Positions 1 through 7,562 of a stretch of DNA of 19,639 bases are shown piece after piece. The position numbers and the translations under genes were made by a program. Every line of letters starts with the position of its first letter. The first letter of the stretch is position 1. This DNA comes from Gemmatimonadota bacterium (GTDB taxonomy: Bacteria > Gemmatimonadota > Gemmatimonadetes > Gemmatimonadales > GWC2-71-9): positions 1-19,639 of the forward strand of contig JAGGAG010000026.1 of NCBI GenBank assembly GCA_017889745.1. The letters are read 5' to 3'. The notes under the pieces were generated by a model that made no database searches, had not been told where the DNA came from, and worked only from the letters and a program-made list of their open reading frames with translations.

Positions 1-473
1 CCCCGCCGCGCCCTGAAGAACTGCCGCAGCAACTCGCCACACTCCTCGCTCAGCACCCCGCCCATCACCTCTGGCCGGTGGTTGAGCCGCGGATCCCGCA
101 ACAGGTCCATCACCGACCCCGCCATCCCCGCGCGCTGGTCCCACGCCCCGAACACCACGCGCTCCACCTTGGCCAGGATGATCGCGCCAGCGCACTGCGC
201 GCACGGCTCGAGGGTGACGTACAGCGTCACCCCCGACAGCCGGTCGGTCCGGAGCGCCGCCAGTGCCTGCTGGATGGCGATCAGCTCCGCATGCGCCGTC
301 GGGTCCTTCCGGTGCACCATCTCGTTGTGCGCCTCGGCGAGGGTCTCGCCCCCGTCGTCGCGAACGATCACCGCCCCGACCGGTACCTCCTCCCGCACGG
401 CGGCCGCCCGCGCCAGGCGAATGGCCGCCTCCATGCCGGAAATGTCCCGGACCGACGGCGCGCCCCTACGCAC
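1..473 (-). CDS. tadA: tRNA-specific adenosine deaminase TadA (3' end beyond window)
   Basis: Zinc-dependent deaminase that converts the wobble adenosine 34 of tRNA-Arg(ACG) to inosine. Visible are the zinc and catalytic signature TAHAE (His61, Glu63) and the PCAQC motif (Cys91, Cys94) after LYVTLEP, plus EVPVGAVIV near the N terminus, all typical of TadA. About 157 residues are seen and the reading frame is still open at base 1, so the C terminus is missing. The start is uncertain: GTG at 473 overlaps the clpB stop by 8 nt and gives the usual dozen residues before the first helix; ATG at 434 would give a shorter N terminus. Neither has a strong Shine-Dalgarno sequence. The overlap suggests co-transcription with clpB. 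The general cytidine/guanine deaminase family is an alternative, but the motif set fits TadA best. Confidence 0.93.
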   Translation of the reverse strand, partial: MRRGAPSVRDISGMEAAIRLARAAAVREEVPVGAVIVRDDGGETLAEAHNEMVHRKDPTAHAELIAIQQALAALRTDRLSGVTLYVTLEPCAQCAGAIILAKVERVVFGAWDQRAGMAGSVMDLLRDPRLNHRPEVMGGVLSEECGELLRQFFRARR

Positions 474-3090
474 TCTTCGCCCGCGGCGCCTCGGCCTTGG
501 TCAGGGTGAGCGCGTCACCGCTTCGACGGACCACGATGGTGTCTCCTTCCGTGTAGTCGCCTTCGAGCACCGCGAGCGCCAGCGGGTTCTGCAGCAGGCG
601 CTGGATCACGCGCTTGAGCGGACGTGCCCCGTACACCGGGTCGTACCCCTGCTCCACCAGCAGCGTCCGCGCCTCCGGCCGCAGGTCGAGCCCGATGCCC
701 CGCGCCGCGAGCTGCGTCGTCAGCTTCGCCAGCTGCAATTCCACGATGCGGGCCAGGTCGGCCTCGCTGAGCTGGCGGAACACCACCACATCATCCACCC
801 GGTTGAGGAACTCCGGGCGGAAGTGCCGCCGCAGTTCCTCCCGTACCTGCGCTTCCACCATCCCCCACGACGCCTCGTCCACGCTCGGCCCCGCCTCCAC
901 GATGTGCGCACTGCCGAGGTTCGACGTCATGATGATCACCGCGTTCCGGAAGTCCACCACCCGGCCCTGGCTGTCGGTGAGCCGCCCGTCATCCAGGATC
1001 TGCAGCAGCAGGTTGAACACGTCGGGGTGCGCCTTCTCGATCTCGTCGAAGAGGATGACGCTGTACGGCCGCCGCCGCACCGCCTCCGTGAGCTGTCCCC
1101 CCTCCTCATATCCAATGTATCCCGGGGGCGCACCGATCATCCGCGCCACCGAGTGCTTCTCCATGTACTCCGACATGTCGAGCCGCACCAGCGCGCGCTC
1201 GTCGTCGAACAGGAACTCCGCGAGGGCCCGCGCCGTCTCCGTCTTGCCCACGCCCGTGGGCCCGAGGAAGATGAACGATCCCGTCGGGCGGTTGGTGTCC
1301 TGCAGCCCTGCACGGCTCCGGCGCACCGCGTTCGCCACCGCGGCCAGCGCCGTGCGCTGCCCCACCACCCGCTGGCTCAGCTCGTCCTCGAGATGCGTCA
1401 GCCGCTGCCGGTCGGACTCCAGCATCTTGGTGACCGGGATGCCGGTCCACTTGGCCACGATCTCGGCCACGTCCTCCGCGTCCACCTCTTCCTTGAGGTA
1501 CCGGGCGTTCTTCTGCACTTCGTGCAGCCGCGCTTCCTGGGCCACCAGCTTCGCCTCGAGCTCCGGGATCCGCCCGTAGCGCAGCTCCGCCGCGCGCTGC
1601 AGGTTCCCCTGCCGCGTGGCCTGGTCCACCTCGCCCCGAAGCCCCTCGACTTCCTGCTTGGTGGCCTGCAGCTCCTGGATCGTCTGCTTCTCCGACTGCC
1701 ACTGCGCCTTCATCCCCGCGCTCTTCTCCCGCAACTCGGCGATCTCCTGCTCGATCGAGTCGCGGCGCTCCACGCCCGCCTTGTCCTTCTCCTTGAGCAG
1801 CGCCTGGCGCTCGATCTCGAGCTGCACGATGCGCCGCTCCACCTCGTCGATCTCCTGCGGCAGGCTGTCGATCTCGATGCGCAACCGGCTCGCGGCCTCG
1901 TCCACCAGGTCGATCGCCTTGTCGGGCAGGAACCGGTCGCCGATGTACCGGTCGGACAGCGTTGCCGCCGCGACCAGCGCGTTGTCCGTGATGCGCACCC
2001 CGTGGTGCACCTCGTACTTCTCCTTGAGCCCGCGCAGGATCGCGATCGTGTCCGCGACACTCGGCTCGCCCACCAGCACCGGCTGGAACCGCCGTTCCAG
2101 CGCCGCGTCCTTCTCGACGTGTTTGCGGTACTCGTCGAGCGTGGTGGCACCCACCACCCGCAGCTCGCCGCGCGCCAGTGCCGGCTTGAGCATGTTGCTC
2201 GCGTCCACCGCGCCCTCGGCGGCACCGGCACCCACGATGGTGTGCAGCTCGTCGATGAACACGATGAAGCGGCCCTCGGCCTCGGTGAGTTCCTTCACCA
2301 CCGCCTTGAGCCGCTCCTCGAATTCGCCCCGGTACTTGGCGCCCGCCAGCAGCAGGCCGATGTCGAGCGCCACCAGGTCGCGGTTCTTGAGCGAGTCGGG
2401 TACGTCACCGTTCACGATGCGCTGCGCCAGCCCCTCGACGATGGCGGTCTTGCCCACGCCGGGCTCGCCGATCAGCACCGGGTTGTTCTTCGTGCGGCGG
2501 GAGAGCACCTGCATCACGCGGCGGATCTCCTCGTCCCGGCCGATCACCGGGTCGAGCTTGCCCTTCCGCGCCGCGTCCGTGAGGTTGCGGGTGTAGCGCT
2601 CCAGCGACTGGTACTGCGCCTCGGGTGACTGGTCGGTGACGCGATGCGACCCGCGCACCTCGCCCAGCGCTTCCACCAGCTGGTCGCTCGACACGCCCGC
2701 CGCCGACAGCAGCGTCCGCGCGGTCGTGCCCTTCTCCTTGGAGAGCGCGATCAGCAGGTGCTCGGTGGAGATGTAGGCATCTCCCAGCGCCTTCGCTTCC
2801 TCCTCCGCGCGGTCGAACACCTTGTGCAGCTCTCGGCTGTAGGTGGGCTCGGCGCCCCCGCCCGACTGCGACGGGAACCGGTCCAGCTCACGCGCCGTGC
2901 CCTCGCGCAGGGCCGTGAGGTTGAGTCCCGCCTTCTGCAGCAATGGCACGACGATGCCCTCGGACTGCTCGAGCAGCACCGCGAAGAGATGCGCGTCGTT
3001 GACCACGGGATTGCCCCGGGTCCGCGCGAGCTCAGCGGCATCCCGGAAAGCTTCCTGCCCCTTGAGGGTAAGTCTGTCTGGTCTGATCAT
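466..3090 (-). CDS. clpB: ATP-dependent disaggregase ClpB (Hsp100)
   Basis: Cytosolic hexameric AAA+ chaperone that threads aggregated proteins through its pore together with DnaK. The 874 residues match the usual ClpB length. In order: Clp N-domain repeats (1-145), first AAA+ module with Walker A GEPGVGKT (208-215), pore loop KYRG (252-255) and Walker B FIDEL (278-282), the long charged coiled-coil middle domain (about 405-530) that separates ClpB from ClpA and ClpC, and second AAA+ module with GPTGVGKT (610-617), pore loop GYIG (657-660), FDE (681-683) and sensor-2 GAR (821-823). ATG at 3090 is chosen because a GAAGGGG ribosome binding site (3093-3099) lies just upstream and MIRPDRLT is a typical ClpB start; the frame stays open upstream to 3183, but that extension looks non-coding. 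An intrinsic terminator lies upstream at 3206-3237, so its promoter must lie in 3091-3205. I see no CIRCE element. Confidence 0.98.
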   Translation of the reverse strand: MIRPDRLTLKGQEAFRDAAELARTRGNPVVNDAHLFAVLLEQSEGIVVPLLQKAGLNLTALREGTARELDRFPSQSGGGAEPTYSRELHKVFDRAEEEAKALGDAYISTEHLLIALSKEKGTTARTLLSAAGVSSDQLVEALGEVRGSHRVTDQSPEAQYQSLERYTRNLTDAARKGKLDPVIGRDEEIRRVMQVLSRRTKNNPVLIGEPGVGKTAIVEGLAQRIVNGDVPDSLKNRDLVALDIGLLLAGAKYRGEFEERLKAVVKELTEAEGRFIVFIDELHTIVGAGAAEGAVDASNMLKPALARGELRVVGATTLDEYRKHVEKDAALERRFQPVLVGEPSVADTIAILRGLKEKYEVHHGVRITDNALVAAATLSDRYIGDRFLPDKAIDLVDEAASRLRIEIDSLPQEIDEVERRIVQLEIERQALLKEKDKAGVERRDSIEQEIAELREKSAGMKAQWQSEKQTIQELQATKQEVEGLRGEVDQATRQGNLQRAAELRYGRIPELEAKLVAQEARLHEVQKNARYLKEEVDAEDVAEIVAKWTGIPVTKMLESDRQRLTHLEDELSQRVVGQRTALAAVANAVRRSRAGLQDTNRPTGSFIFLGPTGVGKTETARALAEFLFDDERALVRLDMSEYMEKHSVARMIGAPPGYIGYEEGGQLTEAVRRRPYSVILFDEIEKAHPDVFNLLLQILDDGRLTDSQGRVVDFRNAVIIMTSNLGSAHIVEAGPSVDEASWGMVEAQVREELRRHFRPEFLNRVDDVVVFRQLSEADLARIVELQLAKLTTQLAARGIGLDLRPEARTLLVEQGYDPVYGARPLKRVIQRLLQNPLALAVLEGDYTEGDTIVVRRSGDALTLTKAEAPRAKSA

Positions 3091-3092
3091 GG

Positions 3093-3099
3093 CCCCTTC
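3093..3099 (-). promoter_or_regulatory. Ribosome binding site of clpB
   Basis: GAAGGGG on the minus strand, two bases before ATG 3090. It decides the clpB start against the in-frame upstream ATG at 3183, which has no comparable site. Confidence 0.6.
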
Positions 3100-3169
3100 A
3101 GTGGGCAACGGATATGCCCCCAAGATGCGCCTATTTGACAGGAACTGGGAGGCCTCTCGCCGCTCTAAT

Positions 3170-3197
3170 GGCTCACGGCTCACGACCCACGACTCAC
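3170..3197. repeat. 7-bp tandem repeat, four units
   Basis: Plus-strand units GGCTCAC, GGCTCAC, GACCCAC and GACTCAC follow each other without a gap (consensus GRCYCAC). They sit between the terminator of the small secreted gene and the clpB start, in otherwise non-coding DNA. The units differ by single transitions, so it is a degenerate array. Its role is unknown. Confidence 0.75.
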
Positions 3198-3205
3198 AAG
3201 CAACG

Positions 3206-3237
3206 AAAAGGGAGCCATCTCATCGGATGACCCCCTT
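3206..3237 (-). terminator. Intrinsic terminator after the small secreted gene
   Basis: Directly after the TAG stop (3240-3238), the minus strand reads AAGGGGGTCATC, then loop CGATGA, then GATGGCTCCCTT, followed by two more T. The arms pair over 12 bp with two G-U wobbles and end in TTTT. The position right at a stop codon and the T run support a Rho-independent terminator. The plus strand would also form the hairpin, but with only a short T run. Confidence 0.82.
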
Positions 3238-3666
3238 CTACGTTGCCTCGCTCCGCCGCTGGACGATCAATTTTCGAGTAAACCGCTCCCCATCCACGGT
3301 CAGCTGGTAGTAGTACACCCCGGTGGTGGCTGGACGACCATCCAGTTGCCTGCCGTCCCATCGCACCCGATACGCGCCGCACTTGAGCCGGGTACCCGAC
3401 AGCGATCCGGGAGCTTCACCCTCGAGCGCGGGAATCGCCACCACCTGCACCAGCACGTTGAAGATCTTGAGGCTGACCGTCGGGATATGCCCCTTACTGC
3501 ACACCTCCGGAAGAATGGAGAACGGGATCGTCGTCGAACCGGTGAGCGAGTCGGGAATGCCCTCCCCGAGTTCGACGCGAACAGCCGGTGGGGCCTGGGC
3601 GCGGACCACTGCGGCTGTCCCCAGCGTGAGCGCCAACGCAAGCGTCGGACACACCACGCGCACCAT
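3238..3666 (-). CDS. Small exported protein with a single FlgD-Ig-like domain
   Basis: 142 residues. The N terminus (1-24) is a Sec signal peptide with a hydrophobic stretch (VCPTLALALTLGTAAVV) and probable cleavage after VRAQA. The mature part resembles one FlgD-Ig-like domain of the kind usually found at the C terminus of large secreted proteins: a STTIPFSILPE strand, VSLKIFNVLVQVV, then YRVRWDGRQLDGRP and TTGVYYYQL, ending in FTRKLIVQR. Here it stands alone. Cys56 and Cys96 of the mature part could form a disulfide. ATG 3666 is chosen because AGGAG (3672-3676) lies 5 nt upstream; GTG 3672 would sit on that site. The gene is separated from selB by 107 nt and ends in a strong terminator, so it may be monocistronic or the tail of the long operon. 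The function is unknown; cell-surface or extracellular attachment is only a guess. Confidence 0.8.
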   Translation of the reverse strand: MVRVVCPTLALALTLGTAAVVRAQAPPAVRVELGEGIPDSLTGSTTIPFSILPEVCSKGHIPTVSLKIFNVLVQVVAIPALEGEAPGSLSGTRLKCGAYRVRWDGRQLDGRPATTGVYYYQLTVDGERFTRKLIVQRRSEAT

Positions 3667-3671
3667 GAACA

Positions 3672-3676
3672 CTCCT
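3672..3676 (-). promoter_or_regulatory. Ribosome binding site of the small secreted gene
   Basis: AGGAG on the minus strand, 5 nt before ATG 3666. It favours that start over the in-frame GTG at 3672, which would overlap the site. Confidence 0.6.
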
Positions 3677-3679
3677 GCT

Positions 3680-3700
3680 CGGACTAGGGACTTGGGACTC
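3680..3700. repeat. 7-bp tandem repeat, three units
   Basis: Plus-strand units CGGACTA, GGGACTT and GGGACTC are directly adjacent (consensus GGGACTN). They lie in the 5' leader between selB and the small secreted gene, just upstream of its ribosome binding site. Together with the array at 3170-3197 this gene is bracketed by two heptamer arrays of different sequence but the same period. The function is unknown. Confidence 0.6.
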
Positions 3701-3773
3701 TAGGCCCTCCGGGAAAACGACTGGGACGCAAACTGCTGCCACTGCATAACATGCGGACCACGGCCGAGGGGTG

Positions 3774-5636
3774 TCAAGCGCCCCGGGCAGCCCCCGGACG
3801 GGGCGTGCGGAGACGCCGCCCCTCGCCTTCCCGGTAGGTGACTCCGCTTCGGTCCGCCCATTCGAGCAAAGGAATCAGGAACTTCCGGGAAAGCCCCGTC
3901 CTGTCCCTGAGCGCCGCAGGGGTGATCTCCCCGGCGGCACCCACCTCTCTCACCAGCGCGGCAAAACCCTGCAGCGCCTCCGGAGACAGGTATCGCCCCT
4001 GCTCCAGCAGCACCACCTCACCCCGGGCCGCCGCCAGTTGCAGCCCCGAAAGTGCCTCGCGCACGCCGAGCTGCTCTGCCAGTTCGGCCACCGCGGGCGC
4101 CGCGAGCCCCGCATCCCGTACCGCCGCCACCAGCCGCCGCTGGTCCTCCTCGCTGGCCCGCGCCACCGGCCGGAACGTGGGAGCCGCCACGACCCCGGCC
4201 CGCGACCGGAGCCGGCCCGATTTCTCCGCGCCGGCGAGCGCCGCGGCGGCCAGCGCGTCCGGCACTCGTAAGGACTGCCGCAGCGTTTCCACCGACATCC
4301 CCGCGTCATGGGGTTCCCGCCGATGAAATGCCTCCACCTCGCGCGCCAGCTGGTCCGCCAGTCGTTCCACTTCGGCCCGGCGCACCAGCAGTTCGCCGGC
4401 GGCGACGAGCGTGGTCGAACTCCGCACCAGCACATCGCACGCACCGGGCGGCACCCCCAGCAGCACCGGCAGCAGGCGCAGCTCGAGCCCCAGGCGACGT
4501 CGCTCGACCAGCGCCTCCAGCCGGGCGGCTGGATCACTTGACGCGAGGCCGGCCGGCGTGCGGCGCCGGGTCTCCGGCAACGGATCCAGGATCCGCCCGC
4601 CCCCGATCACCGTCATCGGGCTGTAGCTCCGCAGCACCAGCCGGTCATCGCCGCGGGCCACCAGCGGTGCCTCGAGCGTGAGTCGCGCGACGGCGTCTTT
4701 CCCCGGTTGGAGCGGCGCATCGAGGCGAACCCGCGCCATCACTTCTGCGGTCCCGTGATGCACGCGCACCCGGCTCCGGTCCGCCAGCGCCGCCGGCGCC
4801 CCGCGGCCCAGCATCAGCTCCGCGTCGATCCGCGAGGTGGCTTGCCACGGTTCGGCCGCGCGCACCAGCACGTCGCCCCGCGCAATGTCGTCCCGTTCCA
4901 CTCCGCTCAGCGCCACGGCCGTCCTCGCACCCGGCACCGAGCGTTCCAGCGGCGCGGCGTACGACTCGATCGACCGCACGCGCGCCTCGCGGCCCGACGG
5001 AAGCAGCGTTACCGCGTCGCCCACGGCCACCGATCCCGAGATCGCCGTGCCCGTCACCACCGTCCCTGTACCGGCCACCGTGAACACCCGGTCCACCGGC
5101 AGGCGGAACAGGTCGTCCGCGCCACGATCCTGCAGCGCGTGCGCGACGCCCACCAGCTGCGCCCGCAGGCCCGCCACCCCCAGTCCCGTGCGGGCCGAGG
5201 TCACCACCGGCACGCCGAACGGTACGCTCGAACGCGCCAGCCATTCCGCCACCTCGGCCTGCACCAGTTCCAGCCACTCTGGATCCACGGCATCCGCCTT
5301 GGTGAGCACGGCGATCCCCGCTGGTATCCGGAGCTGCTCCAGCACCAGCAGGTGCTCCCGCGTCTGCGGCATGATCCCCTCGTCCGCCGCCACCACCAGC
5401 AGCGCCACGTCCACGCCCGAGGCACCCGCCACCATGGTGCGCACGAAGTCTTCGTGCCCCGGCACGTCCACGATGCCCGCCATCACTCCCGGCTCGAGTT
5501 CCAGCGGCGCGAAGTTCAGGTCGATCGTAATGCCGCGGCGGCGTTCCTCCGCCAGGCGGTCCATCAGCCGGCCGGTCAGCGCCGTGACCAGCGCCGACTT
5601 GCCATGGTCCACGTGCCCCGCCGTCCCGATGATCAT
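3774..5636 (-). CDS. selB: Selenocysteine-specific elongation factor SelB
   Basis: Translational GTPase that carries Sec-tRNA(Sec) to UGA codons marked by a SECIS hairpin in the mRNA. The 620 residues match bacterial SelB. The N-terminal GTPase domain has GHVDHGKS (G1, 7-14), RRRGITIDL (switch region, 32-40), DVPGHEDF (G3, 57-64) and LTKAD (G4, 111-115). EF-Tu-like beta-barrel domains follow to about residue 350. The C-terminal third is a series of winged-helix repeats ending in LSRKFLIPLLEWADR and G-T-R, the SECIS-binding part that EF-Tu lacks. ATG 5636 is chosen because it forms an ATGA overlap with the recO stop and starts exactly at the GTPase fold. No selA, selD or tRNA-Sec gene is in the window. 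It is the last gene of the long operon. No clear terminator follows in the 107-nt gap. Confidence 0.95.
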   Translation of the reverse strand: MIIGTAGHVDHGKSALVTALTGRLMDRLAEERRRGITIDLNFAPLELEPGVMAGIVDVPGHEDFVRTMVAGASGVDVALLVVAADEGIMPQTREHLLVLEQLRIPAGIAVLTKADAVDPEWLELVQAEVAEWLARSSVPFGVPVVTSARTGLGVAGLRAQLVGVAHALQDRGADDLFRLPVDRVFTVAGTGTVVTGTAISGSVAVGDAVTLLPSGREARVRSIESYAAPLERSVPGARTAVALSGVERDDIARGDVLVRAAEPWQATSRIDAELMLGRGAPAALADRSRVRVHHGTAEVMARVRLDAPLQPGKDAVARLTLEAPLVARGDDRLVLRSYSPMTVIGGGRILDPLPETRRRTPAGLASSDPAARLEALVERRRLGLELRLLPVLLGVPPGACDVLVRSSTTLVAAGELLVRRAEVERLADQLAREVEAFHRREPHDAGMSVETLRQSLRVPDALAAAALAGAEKSGRLRSRAGVVAAPTFRPVARASEEDQRRLVAAVRDAGLAAPAVAELAEQLGVREALSGLQLAAARGEVVLLEQGRYLSPEALQGFAALVREVGAAGEITPAALRDRTGLSRKFLIPLLEWADRSGVTYREGEGRRLRTPRPGAARGA

Positions 5637-6394
5637 GCCGGGAACCAGTTGCGCTGCTGCCATGCCTCGAGCGCCGGCAATTCGGCCGCCTCGGCCAGGT
5701 GCGTTCGCACCCAGCGCGCCAGCAGGCGGCGGTGCGCCGCGAGGTGCCGCGCATCGAGGAACGGCAGGTCGTCGTCGGGAGAAAGCAGCGCGGCGAGGTC
5801 GTCGAGCGCCTGGCGCGGCAGCTCGATCGTCGCGCGGTCGTGCGCGCAGGCATGGCAGAGGGCGCCGCCCTCCGTGAGACTGAAGCGCACCGTACCCGTG
5901 GCCGGGAGCGCCGACCCATCGCGCGCGCACGCCGCGAGCGCCGGCGCGAAGCCGAGCGACGAGACCAGCTGCCACAGCGCCCGCAGGCCGTAGCTCTCCA
6001 CCGCCTCGGTGGGGATTGCCTCCAGCATCGCCAGCGCGTGCGCCATCACGTCGAAGCTCTCCGCATGCGGTGCCGCCGGCGCCAGCCGCAGCATCACCTC
6101 CGACATCGCCGCCGCCGCCGCGTAGCGGTCGAGCTGCCCCGCGATCCCCACCCGCAGGTGGGTCACGTCGAACGCGGTGAGCGTGTGCAGCTCGCGCCCT
6201 TCCTTCGCGATGTACTGCGCCGCGCCCTCGCTCAGCACCTGCAGCGCGGCACCGTACCGGCTCCGCGGTCGCAGCGCTCCCTTCGCGATGGCACTCTGGA
6301 TTCCGTGCTCGCGGGTGGCGAGCCGGACGATCTTGGACGTCTCCCCGTACCGGAGCGTCGCGAGGACGATGGCGGGAGTGGAGACGAGCGGCAT
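5633..6394 (-). CDS. recO: DNA repair protein RecO
   Basis: Recombination mediator of the RecFOR pathway; with RecR it loads RecA on SSB-coated single-stranded DNA. The 253 residues are of usual RecO length. The N-terminal OB-fold shows the family features TPAIVLATLRYGETSKIV and an AKGALRPRSRYG basic patch; an alpha-helical domain follows with YGLRALWQLVSSLGFAP. Many RecO proteins have a four-cysteine zinc site. Here Cys156, Cys180 and Cys183 are seen, but the residue expected to complete the first CxxC pair is Asp159, so the site is incomplete unless another ligand serves. The start ATG 6394 lies 7 nt after the stop of the upstream gene and has only a weak ribosome binding site. The stop overlaps the selB start (ATGA). 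Confidence 0.93.
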   Translation of the reverse strand: MPLVSTPAIVLATLRYGETSKIVRLATREHGIQSAIAKGALRPRSRYGAALQVLSEGAAQYIAKEGRELHTLTAFDVTHLRVGIAGQLDRYAAAAAMSEVMLRLAPAAPHAESFDVMAHALAMLEAIPTEAVESYGLRALWQLVSSLGFAPALAACARDGSALPATGTVRFSLTEGGALCHACAHDRATIELPRQALDDLAALLSPDDDLPFLDARHLAAHRRLLARWVRTHLAEAAELPALEAWQQRNWFPA

Positions 6395-6401
6395 GCGCGG
6401 G

Positions 6402-7562
6402 CTAGCGCCCGGACCGGCGCGCCGCGAGTGCCGCGCCGAGCGCGGCCTTGAGCTCGGCGCGCTGCGCCACGTACTGCGACCACGCGGCCACGCCGACCTC
6501 CGCCTCCCGCCCGCCATACTGCGTGTCGAGCCGCGCCAGCGCGTCGATGAGGCTGGCGGGGTCGCGCTCCGTTCCCCGCGCCACCGCCGCCCGCGTGCCG
6601 CTGCTCCGCCGGCGCACCAGCACGATGCCGCCCGCGAGCAGCCCCGCCGCGAGCAGTGCCGCCAGTGCCAGCGTCGCCTCCCCGCCACCCGCGCCCGGCA
6701 CCAGGAACCTGACCTCCACCGAGCCGGCCGCCGGAAGTGAGCCCACCCACCGGTGATAGGTGCGCGCCTCGATCACCTGGCTGTCCCTCGCCGCGAAGCC
6801 CGGCGTCACCACCCGCGCCGTCGGCTCCTCCAGCAGCAGTACCACGCTGTCGGTGGCCGCCGCGAACGGCACCTTCACGCCCTTCACGCCGCGCGGCAGC
6901 GCGTAGGTCACCATCAGCTGCCGGTCGCCCGGGGAGAGCGGCGCCGAGATGGTGAGCGAGTCGCCCCTGTGCCCCACGGCCGCAGCCGAGAACTCGCTCT
7001 CCCCCGGGGCGAAGTCCTCGATGCCCGTCGGCATGGGCATCGTCCACACCGGCGCCGCGCTGTCCCGCGCCACCCGCGTCAGGTCGCTCCGGTTCTGCAG
7101 CACGATCAGGTCGAGCGCTCCCCGGCGCCCACCCTGCTCCGGGCGGCCGATCATCAGGTAGCGGCCCGCCAGCGACACCGGCGCCGACGATGAGGTGTCC
7201 GCCACCAGCACGACGAGGCTGGTGTCGGGGCGCTGCGCGGTGGCCCGCGCCGGCCGCGAGAAGTACTCGACGCCGTCGTAGCGCGAGCTGGTGAGCAGCA
7301 GTGCCGACGTGTCTGCCGTCGCCCGGAACCGGAAGCGGCCCGACGCATCGGAGAGGACGGAATCCACCGGGCCCTGGCGTGCCGCCGTGAGCATGTGCAG
7401 CACCACGCGCGCACCGGCGAGCGGCACGGTGTCGCCCGCGCTCAGCCGGCCCACCGTGCCACCCACACGCGCCTGCGCCGCCGCGGTCGCCGGCAGGAGC
7501 AGGCCCGCCGCGACGACGGCGAGCGCGAGGCTACGGGCTGAAGCGGCCGAAGTCCTGGGGAT
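6402..7562 (-). CDS. Exported membrane-anchored protein with carboxypeptidase-regulatory-like domain (start unresolved)
   Basis: Read from an ATC at 7562 it has 386 residues. Residues 10-31 look like a signal peptide (ARSLALAVVAAGLLLPATAAAQ), residues 32-120 like a carboxypeptidase-regulatory-like beta-sandwich (GGTVGRL, LAGARVVLH, SDASGRFRFRA), then a beta-rich region, one membrane helix (about 297-316, followed by VRRRSS) and a short cytoplasmic tail that is probably helical. The predicted topology is N-terminus outside. No ATG, GTG or TTG is in frame between 7721 (ATG, deep inside the upstream gene) and 7466 (GTG, after the signal peptide), so the start is a real puzzle: ATC 7562 with GAGAAG 4 nt upstream is only the best compromise. 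An automatic caller would probably choose 7466. It overlaps the upstream gene by about 30 nt in this reading. The function is unknown. Confidence 0.72.
   Translation of the reverse strand: MPRTSAASARSLALAVVAAGLLLPATAAAQARVGGTVGRLSAGDTVPLAGARVVLHMLTAARQGPVDSVLSDASGRFRFRATADTSALLLTSSRYDGVEYFSRPARATAQRPDTSLVVLVADTSSSAPVSLAGRYLMIGRPEQGGRRGALDLIVLQNRSDLTRVARDSAAPVWTMPMPTGIEDFAPGESEFSAAAVGHRGDSLTISAPLSPGDRQLMVTYALPRGVKGVKVPFAAATDSVVLLLEEPTARVVTPGFAARDSQVIEARTYHRWVGSLPAAGSVEVRFLVPGAGGGEATLALAALLAAGLLAGGIVLVRRRSSGTRAAVARGTERDPASLIDALARLDTQYGGREAEVGVAAWSQYVAQRAELKAALGAALAARRSGR

Noticed and set aside
82..2628. Long plus-strand open frame opposite clpB (848 codons)
   Set aside because: It lies antisense to an unmistakable clpB. 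GC-rich genes leave the opposite strand open; the translation is rich in Arg, His, Leu and Pro with no recognisable domain.
3134..3166. Possible plus-strand promoter with perfect TTGACA and a later TCTAAT
   Set aside because: The spacer is about 23 nt, too long for a sigma-70 promoter, and no plus-strand gene follows.
3673..3773. Possible terminator after selB (GCAT-GTT-ATGC hairpin)
   Set aside because: A 4-bp stem without a T run is not enough; whether transcription stops after selB remains open.
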